This document shows, one piece after another, positions 1 to 8,051 of a stretch of 64,000 nucleotides of DNA. Origin of the DNA: Solirubrobacteraceae bacterium (GTDB taxonomy: Bacteria; Actinomycetota; Thermoleophilia; Solirubrobacterales; Solirubrobacteraceae); NCBI GenBank assembly GCA_031177685.1, contig JAPSGI010000016.1:1-64000 (forward strand), written 5' to 3'. Numbering within the stretch: the first letter of the stretch is position 1; each line of letters opens with the position of its first letter. Below the pieces are notes generated by a model, which saw only the letters and a list, made by a program, of their open reading frames with translations, was not told the DNA's origin and ran no database searches. Made by a program: the position numbers and the translations under genes.

Positions 1-506
1 CGCCCGACACGCTGGGCGGGGGCGTGATCGTCGACCCGCACGCGCGCCGTCACGGTCCGTCGCGCGACGGGCTCGCGCGCCTGGAGCGTCTGGCGCGCGG
101 CGAGCCCGCCGAGCCGGCGCGCCCGGAGCCCCCGCCGCCCCGGCCGTCCGCCGCCGCCCCGCCGCTGTCCCCAGCGGCGCGCGAGCTGGCGCAGCGCCTG
201 CGCGCGGCCGGCCATGCCCCGCCGCCGGCCGCCGAGCTGGGCGATGCCGCGCGGCATCTGCCCGCGCTGACGGCGGCGGGCGCCGCCGTGCGCGTGGGCC
301 GCGACCTGCACTTCCACCCCGACGCGCTCGAGGAGGTGCGCGCACGCGTCGTCGAGCTGTGCCGGCGCCACGGGTTCGTGACGATCGCGCAGCTGCGCGA
401 CGAGCTCGGGAGCAGCCGCCGCTACGCGCAGGCACTGCTCGAGCACTTCGACGGGCGCCGTGTGACCCGCCGCGAGGGCGACGCGCACGTCCTCCGGCGC
501 CCGTAG
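1..506 (+). CDS. selB: SelB, selenocysteine-specific elongation factor, C-terminal part (partial)
   Basis: The reading frame is open from base 3 and has no start inside the window, so this is the 3' end of a longer gene. Its first residues (PDTLGGGVIVDP) resemble the end of the SelB translation-factor domains. An Ala/Pro-rich linker follows, then winged-helix modules. The last about 50 residues (FVTIAQLRDELGSSRRYAQALLEHFD, then RRVGD-like residues and the end) fit the final SelB winged helix. That helix binds the SECIS hairpin and delivers Sec-tRNA to UGA codons. The family role is established; the assignment rests on the C-terminal pattern only. SelB presence implies that the organism makes selenoproteins; selA, selD and tRNA-Sec would lie outside the window. 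The next gene starts 13 bases after the stop. Confidence 0.8.
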   Translation, partial: PDTLGGGVIVDPHARRHGPSRDGLARLERLARGEPAEPARPEPPPPRPSAAAPPLSPAARELAQRLRAAGHAPPPAAELGDAARHLPALTAAGAAVRVGRDLHFHPDALEEVRARVVELCRRHGFVTIAQLRDELGSSRRYAQALLEHFDGRRVTRREGDAHVLRRP

Positions 507-519
507 GAAGCGGGCTATT

Positions 520-1695
520 GTGCCGCGCGTGACGCGCGGGCCCGGAGCGGTGATCCTCGGCGGCTACCAGGCGGGCCTCGCCGTCGTCGACGGGCTCGCG
601 GCCGGCGGCGTGCCGGCGGTCGTCGTGATCCATTCGCCCAACGAGTTCGCGCGCAGCTCGCGGCGCATCGAGCGCTGGACGGCGCTGCCGCACCCGGAGC
701 GCGAACCCGCGGCCTACCTCGAGCGCCTCGAGGCGCTGGCGACCGGCGGCGAGCGCCCGCTGCTCGTGCCCACCACGGACGAGACGCTGGGTCTGGTGGC
801 CCGCCACCGCGACCGGCTGGGGCGGCGCTACGCGATCAGCTGCATGGACGCCGCGCGGGTGGAGACCGTGCTCGACAAGGAGCGGACGTACGAGGTGGCG
901 GCGGCCGCGGGCATCCCGGTGCCGCGGACGTTCTCGCCGTCCTCGGAGGCCGAGCTCGACGCGGCCCGCGCCGCGCTCGGGTTCCCGCTGCTGGTCAAGC
1001 CGCGCGAGAGTCACCGCTACTACGCCCGCTTCGGACGCAAGATGGTCAAGGCCCACGACGACGCACAGCTGCGCGACGCGTGGCGGGAGGCGCGCGAGGC
1101 GGACGTGGGCGTGCTCGTGCAGGAGTTCATCCAGGGCCCGGACGCCCACGGCGCGAACTACAACTCCTACGCGGACGCCGGCGCGCCGATCGCGGAGTTC
1201 ACCGCCGCCAAGCGCCGCATCTACCCGCGCGAGATCGGCTTCCCGGCCATCGTGGTGAGCGCGCGGCTGGCGCCGGTGGCGGAGCTGGGGCGCCGCCTGC
1301 TGTCGGCGTTCGCCATCTCCGGCTTCTCGTGCACCGAGTTCAAGCTGGACGCCCGCGACGGCCGCTGGAAGCTGATGGAGGTCAACGCGCGCCACAACCT
1401 CTCCGGGCGCCTGGCGATCCGCTGCGGCGTCAACTTCCCGCTGATCGATCACGCGGTGGCGACGGGCGGCCCCCTGCCGAGGCGTGACGCCACCCGCGAC
1501 GGCGTCTACTGGGTCAACCTGACTCCCGACCTCGTCAAGTCGCTCCCCCGGCCCGGAGCCTGGCGCGAGTACGCCCGCGCACTCACGCGTCCGCACGTCT
1601 TCGACGTGCTCGACCGGCGCGACCCGCGGCCGTTCTTCACCCGCGTGCGCTCGCGCGGCTCCGACGGCGCGGGCGAATACCTCGAAGGGGCCTAG
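520..1695 (+). CDS. ATP-grasp carboxylate-amine ligase-like protein
   Basis: The 391-residue protein starts at GTG. The N-terminal part is Rossmann-like (GGYQAGLAVVDGL, residues about 8-20). The ATP-grasp fold follows, with LLVKPRESHRYY near residue 157, EFIQGPD near 202 and the metal-binding MEVNARHNLSGR near 286. ATP-grasp enzymes join a carboxylate to an amine or thiol through an acyl phosphate. The closest group I recognise is the predicted ATP-grasp enzymes found beside polysaccharide genes and D-aspartate-ligase-like enzymes. The substrate is not visible. It is followed after 4 bases by a CelD/FemAB-like GNAT gene, which suggests a shared job such as attaching an amino-acid or acyl group to a surface glycan (inference). 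Confidence 0.75.
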   Translation: MPRVTRGPGAVILGGYQAGLAVVDGLAAGGVPAVVVIHSPNEFARSSRRIERWTALPHPEREPAAYLERLEALATGGERPLLVPTTDETLGLVARHRDRLGRRYAISCMDAARVETVLDKERTYEVAAAAGIPVPRTFSPSSEAELDAARAALGFPLLVKPRESHRYYARFGRKMVKAHDDAQLRDAWREAREADVGVLVQEFIQGPDAHGANYNSYADAGAPIAEFTAAKRRIYPREIGFPAIVVSARLAPVAELGRRLLSAFAISGFSCTEFKLDARDGRWKLMEVNARHNLSGRLAIRCGVNFPLIDHAVATGGPLPRRDATRDGVYWVNLTPDLVKSLPRPGAWREYARALTRPHVFDVLDRRDPRPFFTRVRSRGSDGAGEYLEGA

Positions 1696-1699
1696 GCGC

Positions 1700-2983
1700 G
1701 TGTCCGCGCAGACGCCAGTCGTCGAGACGCTCGACCGCGAGGACGACTTCGCCGCGCTCGCCGACCAGTGGGACGGGCTGGTGGAGGCGATGCCGCGGCC
1801 CAGCCCGTTCCTGCTGCACGGCTGGCTGCGCGCGTGGTGGCGCCACGAGAGGGGCGGGGCGCGTCCCGAGGTCCATGTCGTGCGGCGCGGCGACCGGCTG
1901 GTCGGCGCGCTGCCGCTGGTCCTCAGTACGCGCGCCGGCGTGCGCCGCACGGAGTTCCTGGGCGGGATGCACTCGGCGCTGGGCGACGTCCTCCTGGCCG
2001 CGGACGCGGACGCCGAGGTGGGACGGCGCCTCGTGGCCCGGGCGCTGGAGTCGCCCACCGACGTCCTCGACCTCTTCGGGCTCCCGCACGAGAGCCGGCT
2101 CGCCGCGGTGAGCGACCTGCGGCTGCGGCTGGTGGAGCGCGTGGAGGCGCCCGTGCTCGACATGCCCGAGGGCTGGGAGGCGGCCTACCGGGCCAAGACG
2201 GTCTCCAAGAAGCGCAACCAGCACAAGCGCCGCCGGCGCCAGCTCTCGGAGCTGGGGAACCTCGAGGTGCAGGTGGCGCGCACGTGGGAGGAGCTCGAGC
2301 CCGCCCTGGAGGACGCCTTCCGCCTGCACCGGCTGCGCTGGGAGGGACGGCCCGACGCATCGGACTTCGGCACGGCTCAGGGGCGGCGCTTCCACCGTGC
2401 GGCGATCGAGGCGCTGTCCGCACGCGGCGTCCCCCGGCTGGTGATGCTGCGCCTGGACGGGCGTGCGATCGCGTTCCACTACTACCTCGCGCTCGCCGGC
2501 GCGATGTACGTCCACCGCCTGGCCTTCGACCCGGAGCTGTCCCGCTTCTCGCCCGGGCTGGTCAACACCCTGGACGCGCTGCAGGCGGCGTCCGACGAGG
2601 GCCTGACCCGCGTCGAGTTCCTGGGCGCCGACGAGCGCTACAAGGTCGAGCTGTCCGACCGCATGGAGCCGCTCTTTCAGGGCCTGGTCGCGGTGACCCC
2701 CGTGCGCGGGCGCGCCGCGGTCTCGGTGCGCCTGGGTGCGATCCGGGCGCGCCGGCGCCTCAAGCGCTCCGAGCTCGTGCGCCGCGCGTGGTTCGAGGGG
2801 CTGGCGCCGGCGCGGCGCGCGCTGCAGGCGGCGCGCCGGCGCGACGAGGCGCGGCGCCGGCGCGCCGCCACGGCCAGCCTCGCCACCCGCGCCCCGATCC
2901 CCGCCGCCGCCCGGCCCAGCGGCCCGCGGCCCGCCACGAACGCCTCCGTGTCGTGCTCGACGTCCGCGAACCGGCTCTTGTAG
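1700..2983 (+). CDS. CelD/FemAB-like GNAT acyltransferase
   Basis: The 427-residue protein starts at GTG, 4 bases after the ATP-grasp gene. It has the layout of the Acetyltransf_6 (CelD/BcsL) family: FLLHGWLRAWWRH near residue 35, the basic segment KTVSKKRNQHKRRRRQL near 170, and the C-terminal GNAT core DGRAIAFHYYLALAGAMYVHRLAF near 255. RVEFLGADERYKVELSD follows near 310. Family members acylate or aminoacylate extracellular polysaccharides or lipid-linked sugars. Recognisable sequence ends near base 2870. The last about 40 residues (ATRAPIPAAARPSG and onward) are the antisense of the neighbouring convergent gene and do not look like a domain, so the native stop seems to have been lost or the ends fused. 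Confidence 0.75.
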   Translation: MSAQTPVVETLDREDDFAALADQWDGLVEAMPRPSPFLLHGWLRAWWRHERGGARPEVHVVRRGDRLVGALPLVLSTRAGVRRTEFLGGMHSALGDVLLAADADAEVGRRLVARALESPTDVLDLFGLPHESRLAAVSDLRLRLVERVEAPVLDMPEGWEAAYRAKTVSKKRNQHKRRRRQLSELGNLEVQVARTWEELEPALEDAFRLHRLRWEGRPDASDFGTAQGRRFHRAAIEALSARGVPRLVMLRLDGRAIAFHYYLALAGAMYVHRLAFDPELSRFSPGLVNTLDALQAASDEGLTRVEFLGADERYKVELSDRMEPLFQGLVAVTPVRGRAAVSVRLGAIRARRRLKRSELVRRAWFEGLAPARRALQAARRRDEARRRRAATASLATRAPIPAAARPSGPRPATNASVSCSTSANRLL

Positions 2984-3945
2984 TCCTCGTCGCCGCGCAG
3001 CAGGTTGTACTCGCGCACGCCGTCCGCGAAGGCCGCCTGCATGGAGTGGCACAGCAGCACGAAGCCGGGCGCCGCGCCGTCCCAGCCCGGGTCGCGGCCC
3101 GACTGGTAGTACCACTCGACGTCGCCGTAGCGCAGACCGTAGAGCGCCGCCACCGGTTCCCCGTCGACCTCCATCGTCCACAGCCGCAGCCAGCCGCGCC
3201 GCAGCGCGGTCGCGGCGAAGTCGCGGTGGAAGTCCAGTACCGCGCCGCGCAGCGCCCCGGACGCGGCGCCCCAGCGCGACCCGTGCAGGCGCGCGAGGTC
3301 GTCGAGGTCGGCGTCCAGGCGCTCGGGGTCCGTGCTGAGCCGGTACTCCACACGGTGCTCGCGGGCGAGCTTGCGGGGCTTGCGCCGCGCCTGCTGGCGG
3401 AAGTTCTGGCTGCGGTCGGCCAGGTACTCGTCCCAGCTGCGTCCGCGGACCGCGACGGACGGGCAGACCCCGCGCGAGATGCGGGTTGCGCCGAGGGCCT
3501 GCGCGTAGCCCAGCTGCGCGGGGAGCTGCTCGCCGAGCAGGACGCGGCATCCGGCGGCGGCCAGGGCGGGGGCGAGGGCCTGCGCGGCGGCCGGCGCGTC
3601 GGCGGGATCGCACACCGGTCCCAGCAGGTCGGCCGGCCCGTGACCGGCGAAGCGCGCGACTCGGACGCCCGCCCGGCGCTCGACCGCGAGGGGGAGGATC
3701 GCGAAGGTCTCCCCGTCCCCCTGGCGGCACGCGAACGTCGCCGGTTCGCGCCCGGCGCCCAGGTGTCGCCACCACGCTTCCACCCATTCGGGCGTGGCGA
3801 AGGGGTGGCCCGCGCGCTCCGCGAGGCGATCCCAATCCTGACGCGCTGCTTTGAGGTCGGAGAGCGGCTCGAGAACCATCGGGGTCGGCGCGGCCGCCGC
3901 GGCTCGTGCCACGTCGCCATCGTATTGGACTAACCCCCATGCCAT
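2677..3945 (-). CDS. CelD/FemAB-like GNAT acyltransferase (second copy, convergent)
   Basis: The 422-residue protein is a paralogue of the gene it faces. It shows FATPEWVEAWWRHLG near residue 50, SQNFRQQARRKPRKLAREH near 190, EVDGEPVAALYGLRYGDVEWYYQSGRDP near 268 and EYNLLRGDEDYKSRFAD near 320. These are the usual Acetyltransf_6 landmarks, including the conserved YK of the last strand. An alternative start is the ATG at 3879 (MVLEPLSDLKAAR), where family similarity begins. From about residue 360 the tail becomes Arg/Ala-rich and is the complement of the convergent gene; the two frames share 2677-2983. The probable role is acyl or aminoacyl transfer to a glycan; the substrate is unknown. Confidence 0.75.
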   Translation of the reverse strand: MAWGLVQYDGDVARAAAAAPTPMVLEPLSDLKAARQDWDRLAERAGHPFATPEWVEAWWRHLGAGREPATFACRQGDGETFAILPLAVERRAGVRVARFAGHGPADLLGPVCDPADAPAAAQALAPALAAAGCRVLLGEQLPAQLGYAQALGATRISRGVCPSVAVRGRSWDEYLADRSQNFRQQARRKPRKLAREHRVEYRLSTDPERLDADLDDLARLHGSRWGAASGALRGAVLDFHRDFAATALRRGWLRLWTMEVDGEPVAALYGLRYGDVEWYYQSGRDPGWDGAAPGFVLLCHSMQAAFADGVREYNLLRGDEDYKSRFADVEHDTEAFVAGRGPLGRAAAGIGARVARLAVAARRRRASSRRRAACSARRAGASPSNHARRTSSERLRRRRARIAPRRTETAARPRTGVTATRP

Positions 3946-4073
3946 CTGCTACCTTCGCAGGGCGTCGAGGCTCCTCCGTGCGGCAGGAACCGGAGTTTCC
4001 GGGACACTGGAATGGAAAGTAAGGGCCCAACTGGCCAGGGATCACGGACGATCGAAAGGAGACCGTTCCCGAA
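3946..4073. promoter_or_regulatory. Divergent control region between the second GNAT gene and the LPFTG gene
   Basis: This 128-base non-coding stretch separates two outward-reading genes. It contains a small perfect hairpin (CCGGA-GTT-TCCGG) near 4003 and the ribosome-binding site at 4055-4061. I could not find a convincing promoter hexamer pair or a known riboswitch pattern. Confidence 0.4.
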
Positions 4074-4394
4074 ATGAAGATCTACGCACTTCGCACCCTT
4101 TTGGTCGCATTTGTGATCTCTCTGTCGCTTGCGCCGGCCGCCATGGCCGGGACCGCGACGGGTGAGGGCTATCGCGACACCGCGGGCAACCTGCAGCAGG
4201 AGGTCGCTCCCGCGGAGAGGTCCAACCCGGGCGGACCGTCAGGCGACCCGGCGACGACGACCCGTTCGGTCGACGAGGGCACCTTGCCGTTCACCGGCAT
4301 GGAGCTGGCCTTCATCGGCATGGCGGGGATCGCGCTGGTCGGCCTCGGCCTCGGTCTGCGCGTGCTGGTGCGCCGTCAGCCCACCGCGTCGTAG
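4074..4394 (+). CDS. Small exported protein with LPFTG cell-wall sorting signal
   Basis: The 106-residue protein has a signal peptide (residues 1 to about 25, LLVAFVISLSLAPAAMAG). A short polar Thr/Ser/Pro-rich segment follows. The C-terminal sorting signal is LPFTG at about residue 73, then the hydrophobic stretch MELAFIGMAGIALVGLGLGL and basic residues RVLVRRQ. This is the classical architecture of a sortase substrate, though the mature part is only about 50 residues. The ribosome-binding site AAAGGAG lies at 4055-4061. No sortase gene is in the window. A small LPFTG protein next to an exopolysaccharide operon could be a wall-linked anchor or tether. That job is inference; the sorting signal is seen directly. 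Confidence 0.8.
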   Translation: MKIYALRTLLVAFVISLSLAPAAMAGTATGEGYRDTAGNLQQEVAPAERSNPGGPSGDPATTTRSVDEGTLPFTGMELAFIGMAGIALVGLGLGLRVLVRRQPTAS

Positions 4395-4446
4395 CGCCGG
4401 GCCACGCGACACGCGCCGGAAAACCAACGCCCTAGGCTCAAGTACA

Positions 4447-4464
4447 GTCGGCGGAGCTGCCGAC
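4447..4464 (+). other. Inverted repeat in the leader of the first sugar transferase gene
   Basis: GTCGGC-GGAGCT-GCCGAC is a perfect 6-bp stem with a 6-base loop, 12 bases upstream of the ATG at 4476. No T-run follows, so it is not an ordinary terminator. It could be an operator or a leader hairpin close to the ribosome-binding site. Its function is not shown by the sequence. Confidence 0.35.
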
Positions 4465-4475
4465 AAGAGTCGAGA

Positions 4476-5990
4476 ATGTCTCTCGGCCGTCCGAACAAGC
4501 AGCTCCTCGGCAATCGCGCGCGCCGCTACGAGGCTCCGCTCGGCCGGATGTCCTCGTCGCTGCTGCAGTGGTTCGGCGCCGCGCTCGCCGGCATCGTCGC
4601 GCTGACGCTGTACGGCGCCTGGGATCTGAGCTCGCGGACCAGCTCGGCGGACGTCGTGCTGGTCCTGGCTCTGCTGTTCGCCGTCACCACGGCGCGCGAG
4701 ATCTCCGCGTGGCTGGCCAGCTCGGTCTCGCGGGCGATCCTCGTCGTCGCCGTGCCGGCGCTGGGACTCGGCGCCGTGGCATGGGTCGAGTCGGTCGCGG
4801 GCGCATCGTCCGTACACCTGCCGCCGGTCGCCTTCGCCACCGCCGTGGCGTCCGCGGTCCTCCTGCTTTCCTCGCTGCTCTCGCGGCTGTCCATCCGCGG
4901 CCTCGCGCCGGTCCGCATCGCGGTCATCGGCTCCGAGCGCTCCGCCGAGAGCCTGCGCCGCGAGCTCGCGCTCGCCGGCGTGCGCGGCTACGTCGTCGCG
5001 GGCTGGGTGTCGCCTCAGCGCGGTCTGGACTCGCCGAACGTCGCGGTGGGCGACGAGCTGGGGCCGCTGGACGCGCTCGCCGCGATCGTGCGCCAGCACC
5101 GCATCGACCTGCTGCTGATGAGCGGCGAGGCCTCGCGCCAGGAGGTCTTCGACGAGATCGCCGCGTCCTGCCTGCACCTGCCCGTCCGGTTCTGCGAGCT
5201 GTCCAGCTTCCACGAGGAGCTGTTCGGGCACGTGACGGTGACCGACATCAACACCGCGTGGTTCCAGTACATCATGCACCCGCGCTACCGGTCCGGGATC
5301 CCGGCTTCCAAGCGGGCGATCGACGTGGTCGGATCGCTGCTGATCGCGCTCGCGTTCCTACCCCTGCTGGCCGTGCTCGCCGTCCTGGTCAAGCTCGACG
5401 GCGGCCCGCTGTTCTACGGGCAGACGCGGATCGGGGAGAGCGGACGTCCGTTCACCCTGTGGAAGCTGCGCACCATGCGCCAGCTGTCGATGGAGGCGCG
5501 CTGGACGAGCGAGAACGACGACCGCATCACGTGGATCGGCCGCTTTTTGCGACGCACGCACATCGACGAGCTGCCGCAGCTGCTCAACGTGCTGCGCGGC
5601 GAGATGAGCCTGGTGGGCCCGCGCCCCGAGCAGCCGCAGTTCGTGGAGCGACTGGAGCGAGCGGTTCCGTTCTACACGCGCCGCCACCTGATCAAGCCGG
5701 GCATCACCGGCTGGGCGCAGGTGCGCTGCGGCTACGAGGGCTCCGACGAGGGCTCCCTGTGGAAGGTCTCCCACGACCTCTACTACCTCAAGCACCGCTC
5801 GCTGGCGCTGGACCTCGCGATCGTGTGGGAGACGGTGCTGACGCTCCTGCGTCCCAACCCGCACAACGTGGACCGCGAGACCGTGGGCTGGCTCTTCGAC
5901 GAGCCCGGGGCCCAGGCCCCGGCCGAACTGGCCGGCGCCGAGCCCGCGCGCGAGCTGGCCGTCGCGGGCGCCGAAGCCTCCGCTTCCTAG
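4476..5990 (+). CDS. Polyprenyl-phosphate sugar phosphotransferase (initiating glycosyltransferase, WbaP/CpsE type)
   Basis: The 504-residue membrane protein starts glycan assembly by moving a sugar-1-phosphate from a UDP-sugar onto undecaprenyl phosphate. Several N-terminal membrane segments lie in residues about 25-130, then a CoA-binding-like Rossmann region ([19 protein letters not shown]). The catalytic bacterial sugar transferase domain runs from about residue 268 to 470. Its landmarks are [57 protein letters not shown] (about 364-385) and [10 protein letters not shown]. The C-terminal tail is Ala/Glu-rich and probably disordered. Its stop shares the four bases CTAG (5987-5990) with the stop of the convergent gene. 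A second copy lies at 28375, so two glycans may be started independently. Confidence 0.9.
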   Translation: MSLGRPNKQLLGNRARRYEAPLGRMSSSLLQWFGAALAGIVALTLYGAWDLSSRTSSADVVLVLALLFAVTTAREISAWLASSVSRAILVVAVPALGLGAVAWVESVAGASSVHLPPVAFATAVASAVLLLSSLLSRLSIRGLAPVRIAVIGSERSAESLRRELALAGVRGYVVAGWVSPQRGLDSPNVAVGDELGPLDALAAIVRQHRIDLLLMSGEASRQEVFDEIAASCLHLPVRFCELSSFHEELFGHVTVTDINTAWFQYIMHPRYRSGIPASKRAIDVVGSLLIALAFLPLLAVLAVLVKLDGGPLFYGQTRIGESGRPFTLWKLRTMRQLSMEARWTSENDDRITWIGRFLRRTHIDELPQLLNVLRGEMSLVGPRPEQPQFVERLERAVPFYTRRHLIKPGITGWAQVRCGYEGSDEGSLWKVSHDLYYLKHRSLALDLAIVWETVLTLLRPNPHNVDRETVGWLFDEPGAQAPAELAGAEPARELAVAGAEASAS

Positions 5991-8005
5991 GCAGCGGCCG
6001 GCGGCAATCGCCGCCGGCGTACCCAGTCCGCCGCCACCGACGGGCGATCCAGCGCGCCGCCCAGCTTCGCCCCGAACTCACGCTCCCCGTCGCGCCACAG
6101 GATCATCGTGCGCCTCAGCTCGTGCAGCGACCCGCCGCCGGGGTTGACTCCCGCCCGGCACGTCACCCCGGCGCGAAAGCCCGCCTCGCGCACGAGCTCC
6201 ACCTCCCGCTCGGTGTAGAGGTCGGCCGGGTAGGCGAAGGTCGTGACGGGAGCGCCCACCCGCCGCTCGAGGTCCGCTTTGGAGCCGGCGATCTCGGCGG
6301 CGGCCTCCTCGCGGTCGAGCGCGGGCAGGGGCGGGTGCGTGCGGGAGTGTGCCTGTGCCGACCACAGCCCCGTGGCGACCAGCTCGCGGACCTGGTCCCA
6401 CGTCATCGCCGCGGGCGGGTCGTCGTACCACGAGTAGGCCACGCGCCGGTCCAGGACCGCCGTCGGCACGAAGACGGTGGCCGGGAACCCGAAGTCGGCC
6501 AGGATCGGCGCCGCCTGCTCGGCCACGTCGGCGAACGCGTCGTCGAAGGTGATGCAGGCATGGCGCCCCTCGACCGGCCGCGCGAGCAGGTCCAGCGCCT
6601 CCTCCAGCGCGACGACCGCGACGCCGGACTCGGCAAGGATTCGCATGTGGCGGCGGAAGTCGGCAGGCGAGATCGACAGCACGTCGTCGTGGTCGTCGCT
6701 GATGCGGTGGTAGCCGAAGATCCGCACGCCGCTCCACTCCTGCGCGTGGGGCGCCATCGCGAGCCGGGCGCGCTGGTGTGCGCGCACCGCGAGGTACCAG
6801 GGACGCGGCTTGAGCGGCGGGACCGACGGCAGGACCGGCGTCCTGCGGTCGCGGACGCGGCGCTCGGAGCCGTCGGCTGGCGCCGCTTCGTGCTGCCGGC
6901 GCTGGCGGCGGCGCCGCTCCGCCGGGTCGCGGGTCTCGCCCGCCACCGCCAGCAGCAGCTCCTCCAGGCGGTCGTAGAGCCGGTCGGGGTCGAACTCCTC
7001 CCGCACGAGCCGGCGGCCCGCCTCGCCGCGGCGCGCGGCCTCCTCGAGGTCGCTGCCGGCCGCCACCAGCGCCGCCGCCAGCCGGTCGGGGTCCTCGGGC
7101 GGCACAAGCCAGCCCGTCTCGCCGTCGCGGACGGCGCTCGGCGTCCCGCCGACCGCCGTGGCCACCATCGGCCGGCCCACCGCCAGCGTCTCCAGCGCCA
7201 CCACGGGCAGCCCTTCGCGGCGCGACGGCAGGACCCCCACGTCGGCGCCCGCGATGTAGGGCAGGGCGTTCGGGATGCGGCCGGTGAAGCGAATGCGCTC
7301 GGCGATCCCCAGCTCGCCGGCCAGCGCGCGGTACGCCGGCGAGGCGGAGCCGTCTCCCACCAGCGTCAGCCCGGCCTCGGGGAGCTGCGCGTGGACCTGC
7401 GCGAAGGCGCGTACGAGCACGTCCACGCCCTTCACGGGCTCGTGGCGGGCCACGCAGCAGAAGTGCGGGTGTCCGGGCGCCGGCGGGACGGGGTCCTGCG
7501 CGAAGCGCTCGAGCTCCGCGACGTCCACCCCGGCGGGCAGGACCTCGATCGGCGGGTGGGGGAAGTAGCGCCCGACGCTGTGCGCGGCGCGCTCGGACAC
7601 GGCGGTCAGCGTGCCGCGGGTGAGCGCCAGCGCGATCGCCGCCAGTCTCTCGTGCTTGGCCTGCTCGAGCCCGTGCAGGGTGATCAGGAGCGGCAGGCGG
7701 GGAGCTCCCATGCGCGCCGCGACCGCGGCGGTCACGGACTGCGCGTGGATGACGGTGGGCCGGAACTCCGGCACCAGCCGGCGCAGCGCCCGGTCCCACT
7801 GCGGCACGGTCCGCGGGGTCAGCGGCCGGCGCGAGACCAGCACGCAGCGCACGCCGGCGCGCTCCAGGCGCTCGACGTACTGATCCACCCAGGCATAGGC
7901 GACGATCGCCTGGTGGCCACGCGCCCGCATCTGGGTCGCGTAGCGATAGGTGAGCGTCTCGCTGCCGCCGATGCCGAGCGTGGGCGAGAGGAAGAGGATC
8001 CGCAT
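5987..8005 (-). CDS. Fusion: GT4 glycosyltransferase plus NodB-type polysaccharide deacetylase
   Basis: The 672-residue protein has two enzymes in one chain. Residues 1 to about 365 form a GT-B glycosyltransferase of family 4. It starts MRILFLSPTLGIGGSETLTY and has the nucleotide-sugar site SRREGLPVVALETLAVGRPMVATAVGG near 262-290. A basic linker rich in Arg, Gln and Ala covers residues about 370-430. Residues about 435-672 form a polysaccharide deacetylase: FGYHRISDDHDD, the metal/active-site motif ITFDDAFADV near 490, HSRTHPPLPAL, and FAYPADLYTEREVELVREAGF. The deacetylase domain is closely similar to the separate protein at 10556. The sequence suggests addition and de-N-acetylation of a HexNAc residue by one polypeptide (inference). 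No signal peptide is seen, so it acts on the cytoplasmic side. Confidence 0.85.
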   Translation of the reverse strand: MRILFLSPTLGIGGSETLTYRYATQMRARGHQAIVAYAWVDQYVERLERAGVRCVLVSRRPLTPRTVPQWDRALRRLVPEFRPTVIHAQSVTAAVAARMGAPRLPLLITLHGLEQAKHERLAAIALALTRGTLTAVSERAAHSVGRYFPHPPIEVLPAGVDVAELERFAQDPVPPAPGHPHFCCVARHEPVKGVDVLVRAFAQVHAQLPEAGLTLVGDGSASPAYRALAGELGIAERIRFTGRIPNALPYIAGADVGVLPSRREGLPVVALETLAVGRPMVATAVGGTPSAVRDGETGWLVPPEDPDRLAAALVAAGSDLEEAARRGEAGRRLVREEFDPDRLYDRLEELLLAVAGETRDPAERRRRQRRQHEAAPADGSERRVRDRRTPVLPSVPPLKPRPWYLAVRAHQRARLAMAPHAQEWSGVRIFGYHRISDDHDDVLSISPADFRRHMRILAESGVAVVALEEALDLLARPVEGRHACITFDDAFADVAEQAAPILADFGFPATVFVPTAVLDRRVAYSWYDDPPAAMTWDQVRELVATGLWSAQAHSRTHPPLPALDREEAAAEIAGSKADLERRVGAPVTTFAYPADLYTEREVELVREAGFRAGVTCRAGVNPGGGSLHELRRTMILWRDGEREFGAKLGGALDRPSVAADWVRRRRLPPAAA

Positions 8006-8051
8006 CGGCCGGGCGATGGTATCGCCCGGCCGCGCGGTTCCTCCCGTCGCC

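Noticed and set aside
3946-4073. Structured-looking leader of the LPFTG gene as a possible riboswitch
   Set aside because: Only short unrelated hairpins are present; no known consensus (c-di-GMP, c-di-AMP, SAM or others I can recall) fits.
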